Positions 22,190 through 36,249 of a stretch of DNA of 64,000 nt are shown piece after piece (position 1 is the first letter of the stretch; each line of letters starts with the position of its first letter). Source of the stretch: Saururus chinensis (Eukaryota > Streptophyta > Magnoliopsida > Piperales > Saururaceae); the NCBI GenBank assembly GCA_035235625.1, contig CP141141.1, positions 39,331,719-39,395,718 on the forward strand, in the 5' to 3' direction. The position numbers and the translations under genes are program-made. The notes under the pieces are model-generated. The model was not told where the DNA came from, did not search any database, and was given only the letters and a program-made list of their open reading frames with translations.

Positions 22190-25100
22190 ATGGCTGCCGC
22201 CGTCCTACGCCTCCGTCGTCTCCTCCTCTGCGCCCGTCCTCCTCGTCGTCGGTCCCTCATCTCCACCCCTCTCGTCGGATCATCCCCCAGGTACGGCTCC
22301 TCCCTCCCGCCCACTTTGTAATCATGTTTGTTTCCGTGGATTCGAACGTTAGAGTCCTAAAATAAGATATAAGCTATCTTTGCTCATTTTGGTTACGTGG
22401 GTTTGATTTTATTTTGCTGCTGGAACTCTCCATTGGTGACTTGTACCCATTTTCGATCCGCTGAATCACTAAATCATTATTTTTCGTTCTCTGGCATATA
22501 TTTTGAGCTTGATTTTGCTGCCTATTTTTGTCTTGATATGGAAATGCTATTGCCCATTCGATATCCATGACTACCATACACCTTCGATGATTAATTTCTA
22601 CTGTACAAAATTGTATAATATGTATTGGTTGGAAGGGATCAGACGAGTAAGTTTTTTTTTAGGGGAGTTGACCATTTTGGCTTGATCAGGTTGACTACTA
22701 GCCTTTATATGGTAAACGGGACAAATTATTTGAAGGGTCAAGCTTCTTGATTGTGTGATTTTCTCTTACTACTTTAAGATAACTTGTGGATGTAAAGTCT
22801 TAGCAGCTGCATCGGCTTCGTGACCAAACTCATCTATGTAATCGGAGGGCACATTTAAGATAATCGTAGGATTTTGTGAGTCCTATATGTTTGAACATAT
22901 TATTTTAGCTCTTGAGGATGAGACCATGTTATTCACAACCAATGTTTTGAAGCTTTCCTTCCATTATGGATGCCTTGTATTGTGATTGTGATAGGTAGAC
23001 TTGATTTTAATTTATAAGTACCATGTGCTTTACACTTTAGTGAAAAAAAGTACTTCTTTCCTTATACATCCGTGCAACTTTTTTTATTGGTCGGCGACTC
23101 TTGTGCTTTTTGTATGGCAGATTGGCTGAGTCACATAAATATATGGTGGATGGAACTGGCGGTGGCATTATGCTTAGGTTTGGATTTTATTCCCTTCTGT
23201 AGCTGTTTGCTACAAATGAGTTAATTTTAATTTTTGTTGTTTTCTTCTCAAGTCAACCTTGAATTTTTTTCTTCTAAAATTTTTAAACTAACATGTTAAG
23301 GAATTCTGTATGCTACATTTTTTGTCCATGCCCTTTGTGGGTGATTTTTTTTTGTATGGACGGCATAAAAAATAGAATTAAAAGAATTTATTCATGTTTT
23401 TTTATATCCTGTTGTTGCCAACTACTTTTTTTTGTATAGCTAATAAATATGTACTTATTAAAGTAGAGAAGAAAATTGAGCAATCTCCAATATGAAGATA
23501 GTTTTTCTATTTATCAGGATATCTGCATAATATGTCCTTGCTTCTAGTGAAAGATTTTGTTTTGAAAAGTCGTTGTCATTTGATATGACACTTTAAGTAT
23601 GCGGTAATACAGCTCAAAACTGCTTTTTCTTTTCTCTTAAGGCCTACATCGTCTTCTGTGGTTCATGCTGCTGTTGGTAGTGCTTTGTTATACAAGGTTA
23701 GTTATTACATCTGTATAGCAGATTGCTTTTCTCTTTAATGTCCACTAGCAAAAATGCACACGCATTATGTTTATACAAATTAAATAAGATAAAATGAAAT
23801 AAATTAGAAATAAAATATACATTGAACAATGACATCCCTTGCATGCTGTAGTTATAGTCTATTACTTTGAGGATCACAATGATCATTAGTTATACATGCA
23901 AACTCTATATTAACCCATATACACTTATAGTAGGCAATTTTAAATCTAAATCTCATTGGTTAAATATTATGTCATAGGTCGGAGAAGACAATAGTGTTAA
24001 GGACTTTGTGTCGTGGAGCACGTTATTCATATGCAAAACCGATTATATATAATATATGTAAAAATTTAAATTTTTATTTATTGAGAAGTGTGTTATATAT
24101 TTGGGGTTTACAAAAAGTTTGAGAAAACATACTCATGTAGGATCTCATTTGATAGAGTGTGTCGAGAGCTTTCTAATGATACTAAGAACACGAGAATCTG
24201 AGTTTGAGAGTGTAAGATATAATACTGTAAAGTTAAAATTATTATAACCCAAAAAATAGGGATTATGATTTTTATATCTTTGACTTTTTGGGGATTAGGA
24301 TGGGTAAAATAGGGATTAGTAGTATAAAACATGGGTAAAATAGTCTGAATATGAAAGTTCTATTGTACAATAATTTGCTTTATATTACAATATGATTTAT
24401 TTTGATCTTTGTTGGCTATATATTGCAGCATTGCTCTGGAGTAAGATGTTTCTCATCTTCTGGTAAGCAATTGCTCCTTTATTATAAATTTATGGATATT
24501 AGGTTCTCTAGATCTGTGCAATTTCTGTGTTTAAGGACTTCTGACTTGTAAAGCAGTAGAAGTTATATAAAGGAAGCCTATGATACATATTTTCACATGT
24601 TTTCTGTTTTTGATGTCAGATATTCTGAATTATTCCACATTGTCTGTGGTATATAACATCTTCACCATAGAATAGTGTAAATTATAAATTGGAAGCTCAC
24701 TGCATTTCCTTTTTGTCTATTCTTCTTCTTTTTCCTTTTTTTTTTGCGACAGGGTTACAGATACTTAACATTTCTATCTCTTGTTATTTCAGAGATACCT
24801 TCCCATATTGTTCTTGCAATGCCAGCTCTGTCTCCAACCATGGTAAGAAAGATTTGAAAATTTGCCAATGTCTATTGGTTGTTGTCTACTACTGCTGTGA
24901 ATATTCCATGAGCTTCCTTTGTGATTATTTGAAGCTGAGGGTTGGATTTTATGTGACATTGTCAGAGTCAAGGTAACATTGTAAAGTGGATAAAGAAGGA
25001 AGGGGATAAGGTTGGTTTTCTTGTTCTTCCTTCTCAGAACTTTCATAATTCCATCCTTTTAACTTTTTTATGTTATGTTTGTTTTCATTCTAGATAGAAG

Positions 25101-28100
25101 TGGGCGATGTAATTTGTGAGATAGAGACAGACAAAGCAACTCTAGAATTTGAGAGTCTAGAGGAAGGGTATATTATCTTGCCTTTATTCTTTAATCTATT
25201 TATGTGGGAATTATATTCTGTTGGAACATGGAAGGAAGTCTTGCTTTTCAACGTGAACGTCAGGATGACTTCACTAGTTGGGCTATGACACTGTAATTTT
25301 GCTAATTTATTTGTCTGTCAGATTTCATCTTCAGTCTTTTCACATATTTCTATACTTTTGTGTTATTTTTTAGTACACTTCCCTTACTTTTATATAACAA
25401 ATCATTAACAGGTTCTTGGCCAAAATATTAGCACCTGAAGGCTCAAAGGATGTTGCAGTTGGGCAGCCCATTGCAGTAACAGTAAGTTGTGATGCCAGTG
25501 GAGCATGCATAATTTTTTTGTTTTTAAGTGGTTACCTTGTCTTAGGTTTGATAAGCCCGTTAACAAAGATAAACTGGATTGAATCTGCAGACTCAGTTCC
25601 TAAGCTCTACTATTGGTTTTCTAGGTTGAGGATCTAGATGATATCTCGAAAATTCCATCAAGTGTATATAGTGTTACGGAAGCCAAAGAAGAAAAATTAG
25701 AAACTAGTGAACATTTGGAAAGCAAAAGGAGCACGTCAAAATCACCTTTTAGCAGAATAGGCCCAGCAGCAAAGTTATTGCTTTCTGAGTTTGGATTGGA
25801 TGCTTCTGCTATTGAGGCATCAGGACCACGTGGAACTCTTTTAAAAGGTGACGTATTAGCAGCAGTGAAGTCTGGAATTGGATCTAGTAAAGCTCCAAAA
25901 CCCTTTCAAGAGAAGATATCTACTTCTTCTGAGAAGTCACAAATAAGTCTGCTTACAACATCAAGCACACGTTCAGATAAGGTGGATCTTCATGACGATG
26001 TGCCAAACAGCCAGATCCGCATGGTAATTTTATTTCTTTTAAATTGCTGTTGAATTTTTTTAACACTTTTTCTCAAGATTCAAACTATGTTAACTTTTTT
26101 CTTAGATTACATAACATTATTTCACAATTCAGTAACATCACTATTTGCTTGAATGGGAAATGTGATTGAGACTGCTAATGTCATTAGAACTTCTATACTT
26201 GTTTCAAAAAGCAACCTTTTCATAAGCCAAATAAAGGAAAAACTAACTGACAATGACAACTATGCTAGAAGAATTATATTAATATTATGCTTGTGAACAA
26301 GTGCACATGTTACAACTAAGGCTTGTATTTGGTTTGGTATGTTATTGGAACGACCTTCTTCTCCTCTCTCTCGAGTGAACAGGAAGTCTTATGCTGTAGC
26401 CTGTAGTTATGTGTGATAAAGTGTAAGGAAGGATTTGGACGAAAGTCAAGAAGGAAGACGAAAAGGGTTAGTTTAAGGAATAATTTGAGGAAGAAAGAGA
26501 TTTGAGAGAATTCAGGAGGAAGAATAGAGAGAAAGGGGGATGGCTACTAAGTGAGAGAGAAGAGGAGGATGAGAAGTGCTATGCCAAAATACTCAATTAC
26601 TGCTTAATTAGGACTGTAACTAAGTTTATAATCTTTTTGGCCAATATATGGGCCCTCATAAATATAATCTACATATAAGCAATCAACATCAACTTCTAAT
26701 AAATTAGAAATCCTAAATAGAAAGGATAGTAAGTCTCCAGAACACCATATGTTGGGTGATTGGTCATGCAATCGACTGGCCAGTGCAAGAACAAAGGTGG
26801 ACGAATCTGAGTGAACTTCCAGTAACCTCTCATGTCTTCCCATGGATAAAAATTAAGGGGTGATCAAACATGCGTATGAACGTGTGATTGATCATTCATT
26901 AAACTGAGATCTCTTGCCTGCAAAGGCATGGAGCTTATTGGTGCAAACCAATGGGTCATGACGCATGCATAAACACAAACACACTAGCTCTTTCTCTCTC
27001 AATTAAATGCAGCATAGTTTACATTGATTAGTTAATTTTTTTATTATAGAGAAGAGGTCGCACAAACATCTATCTGAAAATAATTTTCTAGATTAAATAA
27101 AAGAAATTGAATTGTGGTGGAACTGGTCAAATTGGGGGTCTTCTTTGGTTTTTCCAGCTGCTTGGGCTAGGACCTATTGATGTTGGTGTGAGAATTTTCA
27201 TGCTAGGGATAAGCAAATTCCTGTTGGGCATATGCATGTCCACATTTGGCTTCTTCTTGGGTTTTTTTGTTTCCTTGGTGGGAGGAGGGCTTGGAAAAGA
27301 ATCAGTTTGATATTGCCGTCCAAGTCATCCCTAATCTAATAAATGGGGCCTATCCTTGCAATGGTTGGATATCTCTATTATTACAAATTTAAAGTGTGTG
27401 TGCAAACACTCACATGACCATGCACTGGCACAGGCATGCACATGTGCACAAGCACACATGCATGCATGTACACACTGCACACATGCTCACACCAACACAC
27501 ACCCCACGCGCTACTTATGGACTTACTCACACCATGAAAAATAGAATAAAATCCTATTTGTGTACAACTGAGTTCGGCTTTTAGGATCACTGGCCATTTA
27601 GAGTCCCCTTGTGGTTTCTGTATGATGAAGTTTTACACTCAATTTGGTGTCTAATTTAGCTTTTGGTGCCTAATTTAGCTTTGTGAGCAGTCACTTGACA
27701 TCTCAATGCCTGTAATGTTTGTTTCACTATGGCTGTAACCTCAAAACAATGAGGTTTATATATATCTGTAACCAATCAATTACGAGACATATCTTATATT
27801 CTTCAGGTATTTTAAATTACCTGCGAACTGTTCATCATTAGCATGCCTAAAAGTCAGACTGCATATGTGTTTTGTATGACTTAGAACCTTTGCTTAGAAG
27901 ATCTTGTACTTGCAGGTGATTGCAAGACGATTGTTAGAGTCCAAGCAGAGCACACCACATATGTATCTATCTTCAGGTCTTCTTTTCATGTTTAAATATT
28001 CAGAGCTTCTTCTTTCTCCTAAGTGTCCTCTGTTCATAATTAATTATATTTCAGCTGTGTTGTATTTCAAAATTGAGTAACTAATTATAATTGTTATCAG

Positions 28101-31100
28101 ATGTTACATTGGATCCTCTTCTTGCATTTAGAAAGGAACTGAAAGGTATATGCAAGGTTTTTTTTTATGCAGCTGCTTTAGTTATTTTACATATGTAAAA
28201 AGCTTATTCATGTTTCTTGTTATGTTATAGAGCAACATGATGTGAAAGTTTCCGTGAATGACATTGTCATCAAAGCTGTGGCACTTGCTTTGAGGAGCAT
28301 GCCAGCTGCAAATGGTAAGTTTCTGTAATATTCTGTTTTGTGTATGCTCATTTGGTCTTAGGATGGGAATGTTACTACTTGATTGGTTTACCGGATCTGA
28401 CCTAGTTCCCATTGGGGCTGAGTTGGTTTAATTTAATCAAAGTAGGAGCAAAATCAGAGCTGGAGAAATGAAACCCAACTGTATCAGATCTGGTGTGATT
28501 TTACCTGAATTTCTCTTGACCTTCAAGAAGAGGTTTATATATCACTATGTTGAATTTGAGTAAAGTCCCACTCCAATGGGGTTTAGAATTCTCATGTTCA
28601 AATTAACTTGCAAAAATATGGTCTTGTATCTTTAAAGAATAAAAAAATAGTCATTAATAAATTTTGAGTTGGATTGGATGGCGGTAGGGCCGACAAAACA
28701 TGACCTGACCCTCAAACCCGACCTGATCTTGACCCTCCTAACCTGCACCTGACCCAATCTAACTAATCTGAGAGTTAGGATGTGTGTCCAGCAAATGGAC
28801 CTAATTAATAAACGGGTCAAGTAATTACCCCCATAACCTGCCTAAACCTGTTTACCTTGTTTCTGACTTGCAGTCTTCCCAGTTTCCCATTTGTGAGGAT
28901 TTGTTTTCTGTCATTGTCGAATGGTCTTCAATTTCCAAATTTAAATCCTATAATCTCGTCTCCACAATCTGTCTTGAGTCCACAGACCAAAAGACTCCAA
29001 AGTTTTCATTGATGCATATCTGTTTTCTTGTCAAGTTGTCTCAAGGCTCACATAGTGTGAAGGCATTTGCGATGTAGCGTCCAAAGTCCAATTCCACTAT
29101 GGTTTTGATAAAAATGACATGCATTCCATAGTTTTAACTTCTAAGTAGAAGTTTTTTTCTTATATATTCATTTAATTTGATAAGAAGTTACAAATTGTGA
29201 TAAAAAAAAAAAACAGAGACAGTATTCTGAGAGAGAAAGTTATCTAACATGCATGGATATTCTAGAAGTGGTATTTGCTAATCCTTGTGTTAAGGAACCT
29301 TAACCAGAAAAAAAGACTGAATTGAGGAAATCTAAGCCTAGTTACCTGCATACCCGCCCTGACTTAGGTAAGGTTAGGTTTGCATGTTCAACCCATTTAA
29401 TTAAATAGTGTCCGATCTTGATTTGACCAGTTTAAATGCGGATCAAGTCTAACCGACCCAATCCTTTAATTAAATGGGTTGAACATGCAACCCTTACCCT
29501 ACTTGGGTCGGTTGTGTCTAGTATGGTGGTGACTTGGCTGAGATTTCCTCGACTGAGTTTTTTTCCTGGGTAATGGTTCCCTACACATGAGGATTAGCAA
29601 AGACCACTTCTAAAGTATCCATGCATGTTAGAAAACTTCTTTCTGTACATACGGTCAACTCTTTTTTTTTTTAATTTATCACAATCTATAAGTTCTTATA
29701 GAATTAAACCGACATAAGAGATGGACTTCTATATAGAAGTTAGAACTATGGAATGCATGCCATTTTCATCGTTTTGTCACCTTCCTATGTACGTGAATGT
29801 GGCTGGCAAGACCTCGTCATCCTCTTTGATGTAGGACAGCGTCCTATGAGGAGGGAAACAGATGGGAAGCATGGAGGAAAACATGGCGAAAGGGGAGAAG
29901 AACCTTGGAGTCCACCAAGGGGTTCCACAGGAGTCCACCGATAAAAATAATAAAAGAATAAAATCAATTTACCCTAGAGAAATTTCACTCAACAAAGTAT
30001 AATCCAAAGCATAGACTATTTATTACTGAAAGTTTTAGGCCCTTTTATAGGCATTATGAGAAACAAAAGCACCGGACAAAAACTTGTAAATGTAGAGTAA
30101 GAATCTAATTCTATAGTTCTAATCTCATTAGATTAGTAAGCTTCTAAATAAAACCCTAGTTAAATAGAAATTCTAAACAAGGAAAATAGCAAATCATCCA
30201 AGGCCCTTGTATAAGCTGGGGCTCACTGTGTCTCCACATCACTTACAACACCGAACACCCTAGTAGCTGCATTCTTCTTATGGCACATATTAAGTGGATT
30301 GCAAGGGTAGTGATGCATACTTTTCTGTCTCGTACATATGTAAGGGCATTCCATCTCCTTGGGACCAAAAGAATGGATAAATGGTAACTTGTATTGGATG
30401 CCATCAAGTTTCTCTGCAATTAGAAGAACAACTTTGTCCATTGTAATAATTTGCATAATTGACTTAAATGATTGCATAAACTGGGTCTGCATCTGCAGTG
30501 CTCTTAAAGTTGAACCACATTTTCTTATGTGGGCACGAGGGGGTAGCTTAGGAATTTGTAATATATGGTGTGAACATTGCTTGTTGCATGTGTGTTACTG
30601 CATATTTAGGCATTACCATGAGGACATTGCAGATGATTTTGTAGCTTTGTGGACCTTAGGTGTAGGTCAAATAGGCCAAATTTAGGTGAACAAGCCAAAT
30701 TGTATTAGTTTGACCTGATCAACTTTAAAGTTTTATCTACTGTGTCCAAGTTAGTCAAATAGGGTAAATTTGGTCAATACAATCAAGGAAAGAATAAAAT
30801 CCTTGATTTTTGTGAAATTTGAAATGCAAGAGAATTGTCATTCCAAGGTGATGGCTTACTCAATAAACCTAGAGTAACTACGAAACTTACCTAAGTCAGA
30901 CTAGTAAAGGAGTCAAGCTAGACTTGTGTGGTAACTATTTATGATGAGCGTAACATGGAATCAAGTTAGATTAGTGTGGGCTTGGGAATTGATGATTTAG
31001 TGGATGAATTAGGTCAAGTGAGAAAGTTTTCTGAAACTAGGAAGCGAGGGGGAAAGTTTGATGTCTACAAGGAAACTAGTGACCTAACTTTCTGCTACCT

Positions 31101-34100
31101 TTCTGGGTTGATTTCTGCAAGGAGTTAAGTTATATGGTGTTATCTGTAGAAAATGTTGAGGTTTTTTTAATAAGCTTTTGATATATGTGTTTTGCTTCTG
31201 ACCACGGTTGGCCAAATGACCAAAATATTCTTAGGTGGCTGGCCGGGGCACAAGAGCTTCTGCAACACAAGGTTAGCATGGGTGTAGGACCCAAATAATG
31301 GGAATCTCCAAATCGCCAGTTGTTTACAACTGTGTTTAAATGCTAACAAGTTATTCAGGATTCATTTACATATTGGTTAATAACTTGGCAGGGAATCATG
31401 AATTGCATTGAACTTGGAGAATGCTGTATTTGCTTATTCACATTGTTACTATTGTTGTGGAGAAATAGAAAAAAAAATTTAGGTGTGATTTTTCAATTTG
31501 AGTAAAAGCAGTGTCAGAGTAAAAACCACGTTTGTTGCGAAACTATAAAGGCCTGATACAGCTTTTGTTTATTAACTCTCTAGTTGCTAGTTTTTTATGC
31601 TTTATTTTCTCTTCTCTTTATGCAGATGTACAAGTATGTATAGTTTACATTCTTCTTTAGTTATTAAATATCTGCTGTAATTCATGTTCTTGTAATTCTT
31701 GGATTATCAGATGAAAATTTTCCCTATACTTTTGTCATTTGTTTGAACCTATTGTGTCACTATGAACTATTTACTAGTTAACAAATTTTTTATAACTGCA
31801 TTTGTAGTTGAATTTGATTTTATGATCGTTTGATATTTTCCTTTCTTGTGTTCTTATTTTATGACAAGGACATCTTAATCTTTTACAGCGTATTGGAATG
31901 AGGAGAAATGTGAAACCATCTTGTGTGATTCAGTGGACATATCAATTGCAGTGGCCACTGAGAAGGTATTCTTTTGTAGTCTTGAAATGGCAATGTATTC
32001 ATTTTAAACATGCCATGAGATATTAAACTTGCAAATAAATAAGTGACAGAACAACAGATAAAGAGATACAAAAAATATGAGTTAAAAATGGAGTGTGCAA
32101 AAAGGGGTTTGACTGGACTCCCTTTGTCTAGTTGTCCATCCTTGTCCATGCCAAACTAAGAGAGGTGGCTCTTTCTTTTTCTGTCTTCAGATTGTAAGGA
32201 TTTTACAGTATGCCATTTATTTGCAAATTTTTGAGTTCTTCAGGATGGTTTCTATGTAGCTTTTATACTATAATTTTTAAACACCTTTTTCTATACTAAA
32301 TCCAGTTTGTTTCCTGGGGCAGCGCCGATTGGCCAGATAGACTTGCCTGGAAATTATAAATGGTTGACCTGAAGGTGGGAAAACATGGATGAAGTATTAC
32401 TTGAATTTGTGTTTGTCCATCTATACCCTTACAATCCGATCCAGCAGAAAGCTCTCTTAAACAGAAAGAAATCCACCTATGACATTGAAATTACTAGTAT
32501 CACTCAGTCACTAATAAGATTCTGTTACTGTAGTTCATGACAAGCAAAACGTTCCTGAATTATGCAGGCAGAAGTAATGTACAAAATGATGTGAAATTTC
32601 TTTAGGAACTGTGCTCAAGCTATGTGTCTGTTTGTAGTGGTACTCAACTAGGTGTTAATGTTTACTTGATACTATAGTCCCATGAGTGTGCTTACACCAG
32701 CTATCATAACTTATTTAAGGGGACAAACGATTGATCCACAGTAGAAAGGCCATATTAAGACCTGATTCTTGTCCTAAGGAATGCCAATGTAAAAGGTTAT
32801 AATAAAAAAAAATGAGAAGTTCGCCATCCGGCCCATCCCCTCTTTTAGCCAGCCCACCCCCCATAGACAATCGGTGGGTATCCACTGTCTAGATATACAG
32901 GCGGTGGATATACATTGACTATGTTAAGGAGCTGGACTGGCTAAAGGAGGGGATGGTGAACTACTCATCCATAATGAAATATCACAATAGCACAAAATCA
33001 CAAACTTCCTGGTTAAAAAGATTTGACTCTTGGTTTCATTTGCTTGTTTATTCATGCTCATTGACATACATGTCTGCAATTATCAAATTGCAGGGCTTGA
33101 TGACTCCAATTATAAGAAATGCAGATCAAAAGACCTTGTTGGCGATCTCTTCTGAGGTATGTTTACATGGTTGCACTAGTATCTGTTTTGGATATGATAT
33201 CGATGTTGTTGAACAAAATTTATTGATATAAGATGGAATTTGGTGCTTCTCTCACAATTTTTTTTGATAAAAAGAAACTACATGTTCTTATATATAGAAG
33301 CAAATAATGTTGGTATTACTTAGCCGATCTTGTTCATTTTAGGTAAAGGAATTGGCTGAAAAGGCTCGAATTGGAAAGCTTGCGCCCAACCAATTTCAAG
33401 GGGGAACTTTCAGGTGAATTATCATCAAATTGCCTGTCTTTCGCACAATAAATAGAAAGTACTTTATCTTTCTGTTTCTTGTGATCTGGGATTCATGTTA
33501 TTCAGTGACAATGACATCTGTTCCTTATTTTTAATGCAGCATTTCAAATCTAGGGATGTTTCCCGTGGATAATTTCTGTGCTATCATAAACCCTCCACAG
33601 GTACTTAGCTGCACCCTCTTCAAGACTATGATTTGTCACCACGCTACTAATTGAAATATATGGCAAAACATCTTTCCTTTTTGAAGCGTCTTGTGTATCT
33701 GCTCATGTTAATGTGCTTAATGGATAACGTCATGGATTTTGATGATGCATGTTTGAAGGCAATACGAATGTGAATTAGCTTGCCATGGTTCAAAGTCTTC
33801 CATTCTTGTAGGTTTTTTTATCAATTATATGGTGTTGTTGAAAATACATGGGTGCATTTAGGCTTGTTTTCTCCAAATTCTCTCTTTTTTTAATTAAACT
33901 TCTGCCTTTGTGCAATTACAATATCTCTCCGGTGCATATTGCAGGCCTGTATTCTGGCTGTTGGTAGAGGTAACAAAGTTGTGGAACCATTTGTTGGAGA
34001 TGATGGTATGTTTTCTCATGATAGTTATGTTAACTATTCATTTAACGATTTCTACATGCTTATGAACTGTTTGGTTGCATCGTTATAGGAGTAGAGAAAC

Positions 34101-34333
34101 CAGCAATCGTCACAAAAATGAACCTAACATTGTCAGCTGATGGTCGTGTTTTCGATGGAGACACTGGAGGTCCGTCATAAAATAGTCTAAATCCACACTT
34201 TGTGGTGGCCACCATCTCATGTTTGGAATCTCTACTGATTTTTTGTTACTTGTTAATTTATATTGATTTTGCAGGTCGGTTCCTTTCTGCTTTATCTTCT
34301 AACTTCCATGACATTCGGAGACTTCTGTTGTGA
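22190..34333 (+). CDS. LTA3: Dihydrolipoyl acetyltransferase (E2) of mitochondrial pyruvate dehydrogenase
   Basis: E2 moves acetyl groups from its lipoyl arm to CoA and forms the core of the mitochondrial pyruvate dehydrogenase complex. Nineteen exons: 22190-22290, 23121-23177, 23642-23696, 24429-24462, 24793-24842, 24966-25010, 25094-25167, 25412-25481, 25625-26023, 27916-27976, 28101-28145, 28231-28314, 31889-31965, 33094-33156, 33343-33413, 33540-33600, 33945-34005, 34089-34169, 34275-34333. They join in frame to 515 residues. The Arg-rich N-terminus ([13 protein letters not shown]) is a mitochondrial presequence. Residues ~83-162 form one lipoyl domain with lipoyl Lys128 in ETDKATLEF. Residues ~205-243 form the E1/E3-binding domain ([10 protein letters not shown]). 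Residues ~285-515 form the catalytic domain, ending RRLLL. At 487-493 the family HxxxDG motif reads GRVFDG: the catalytic His position (488) is Gly. The component-1 (LTA3) subtype is from family memory. Intron 12 (3.6 kb) and intron 13 carry foldback elements. Confidence 0.93.
27395..27515. repeat. CA/TG-rich low-complexity stretch in E2 intron 9
   Basis: Degenerate ACACATGC/TGCACA words cover about 120 bp of intron 9. The open frames over it are composition artefacts. Confidence 0.7.
29098..29780. mobile_element. Foldback MITE in E2 intron 12
   Basis: The ends pair as GCATTCCATAGTTTTAACTT near 29120 with AAGTTAGAACTATGGAATGC near 29737. The pairing continues inward through TAGAAGTGGTATTTGCTAAT (29263) against ATTAGCAAAGACCACTTCTA, to GCATGTTCAACCC (29382) against GGGTTGAACATGC. 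The arms are about 300 bp each and the whole is almost one palindrome. It has no coding capacity. Superfamily unknown (Mutator-like or hAT-like). Confidence 0.75.
32818..32966. mobile_element. Short foldback in E2 intron 13
   Basis: GTTCGCCATCC at the left pairs with GGATGGTGAAC at the right. CCCCTCTTTTAGCCAG pairs with CTGGCTAAAGGAGGGG, giving arms of about 40-60 bp. It is a small non-autonomous DNA element of unknown family, with no clear target duplication. Confidence 0.6.
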
Positions 34334-36214
34334 AGGGACAACTTAATTTGAGTTCTCATGGGAAGAAAGGCATGTGATTGATCGGCCTTGAGAGAATTCC
34401 TTTTTTATTTCCTTGTACCATTCTCTGTATTAAATTTTGTTGTGATGGGTGAGATCTGCAATTTCGTTCTCTTATACAGTTCTTCAATTTGCCATGAGGT
34501 TTTTCTTTTAATAAAATGTTCATGGTCATGCTGTCTCTGAATTGTGGATTATCAAGAATGTTATGTACTCTCTGATGTCGCTACATTGCAAGGGCAAGAT
34601 TGCTGGGTTTTTTGTACAAATGACAGGTTTATTACAAAAATCAATAATAATGGTGAACGAATTGTTGACCTCTTTGTTCTAATCAATTTTCAGTAGTTGA
34701 CACAAGAAGCTACCTTTTCTGATATTAAATAGGTATAAGAATTGGAGGATCTGATTTATTTATTTATATTGGTGGTCTTCCACTGCAATTTGATCAGGGT
34801 CCAAATGTTATTTGGAGTGGAGGGTGGAATTATAATGATGAGGCCTTCATTCTGTCTAAACCAAGCTGTGGACAGTGAAAACGTGGAAAAAAAGAAGAAA
34901 TATATGGAAAACACATTGCTCTGAGTCAAACTTTATAGAAACCCTAATGTGGTACATTCGTCGCTATAACACTAATAAAATTAGATCCCTTGGGTTCACT
35001 GTTGAGGTAAGTTGGAACTTAGAAGGAACATTGAGATTCTTAAGGAATAGTGGAGTTTCCAAATATTATAGGGAAAAAGGGTAAGAGTTATGTTTATATG
35101 TGCCCTGCTCAAGCCTGCGCGCGTACTCACTAAAAGGTAAACTACCTACACAGCATAGAGGGTAGGATTTAATTTGTTAAGAGGCCAATTTTTCAATAAC
35201 TGCCTGCAGGAGTGGCTAACAAAGATGGAAGAAACTGCTCAAAATCCTAGTTATAGTAAATGCCTTCCCTTTTCTTCCTCTGATTCCAGGCACTTTTCCA
35301 CTACTAACCTCTCTCCTCTCTCCTGCCGAGTCGCTTTTCTCTCTGTCGGCAAGCCATGCTTCATCCATCCACTGATATCTCTGTCTCTTCCTCCTTCCAC
35401 TAACCCCACTTCATCTTTTCCTTCTTTCTTCTCTGACCTTTGGAAATGGAGGGGAAACATATTAACAAAGGTAAAAAACATACAAGTGCAATTTCGTCAC
35501 GATGTACTTTATAATTGACATAAGAATCCAAATATATACTTGTCTGACATCTAATTCCTAAAGAGTGGCCTCTCTTTGCTATGCCGGAAGTTTTTTTGTT
35601 TTTTTTATTCAAAGCAGGTGGTTTGCACAATGCACATTTTTTGTTACGTTGGACCAGGTCCTCACTCCAGGCCTTGAAAAAAAACCAAAAAACAGAACTT
35701 CTAGGATAATGAACAGCAGCAGCAGCCTTCTGTGCTGACCACCAGATTGTTAAATTCCTGATCATGTAAGCTCCAAGGATCCATTAGGTCAGCAGCTTAG
35801 AGTCAAAAGCCCATCTGCCATGGCAAACCTTCCAAGCACCGTCCTCCCCCCCGCTTTGACTTCATCTTCTCCAGCTCACTACCAGACTTGACCCAACCCA
35901 ATCCCCATAGCCCCCAAATCAGTAGTGGCCCCCACCAGCAGCAGCAAAACCAAACAAAGCCAATCCCCCTAATTAGCAATTACCCACCCGTGCAGAGCTC
36001 ACCCACTAATAAAATAAATAAATAGGCGTATGATTAACTACACTGACTCAGTCCATCCAATGCATCTGGCACAAGTCCGGCCTCCCACCGTGTGGCCCAC
36101 ACCCGGAAGGTTCTTGGCCCCGAGCCGCAGCCCACCGGTCCGCGGTCAAACCGAGTGCACCCAGGGGCCCTGCATCAGAAACTTCCATGTTTGCACATTT
36201 ATCACACGCTCCTT
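34334..36214. other. Spacer between E2 and CAF1 genes
   Basis: The E2 3' flank is followed by mixed sequence. A 114-codon plus frame (35174-35518) and a 121-codon minus frame (35400-35765) overlap each other and show no known domain. No transposon ends were seen. Confidence 0.4.
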
Positions 36215-36249
36215 CCCCCCCCCCCCCCCCCCCTTTATATGAACCCTAA
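36215..36249 (+). promoter_or_regulatory. CAF1 core promoter: poly-C run, TATA box, telo-box
   Basis: Nineteen consecutive C (36215-36233) lead directly into TTTATAT (36234-36240), a TATA-like element 165 bp before the ATG. Next comes AACCCTAA (36242-36249), the telo-box found in many plant genes of the translation and RNA machinery. That the box works here is inference. Confidence 0.5.

Noticed and set aside
35174-35765. Frames of 114 and 121 codons between E2 and CAF1
   Set aside because: They overlap on opposite strands with no similarity or splice support.
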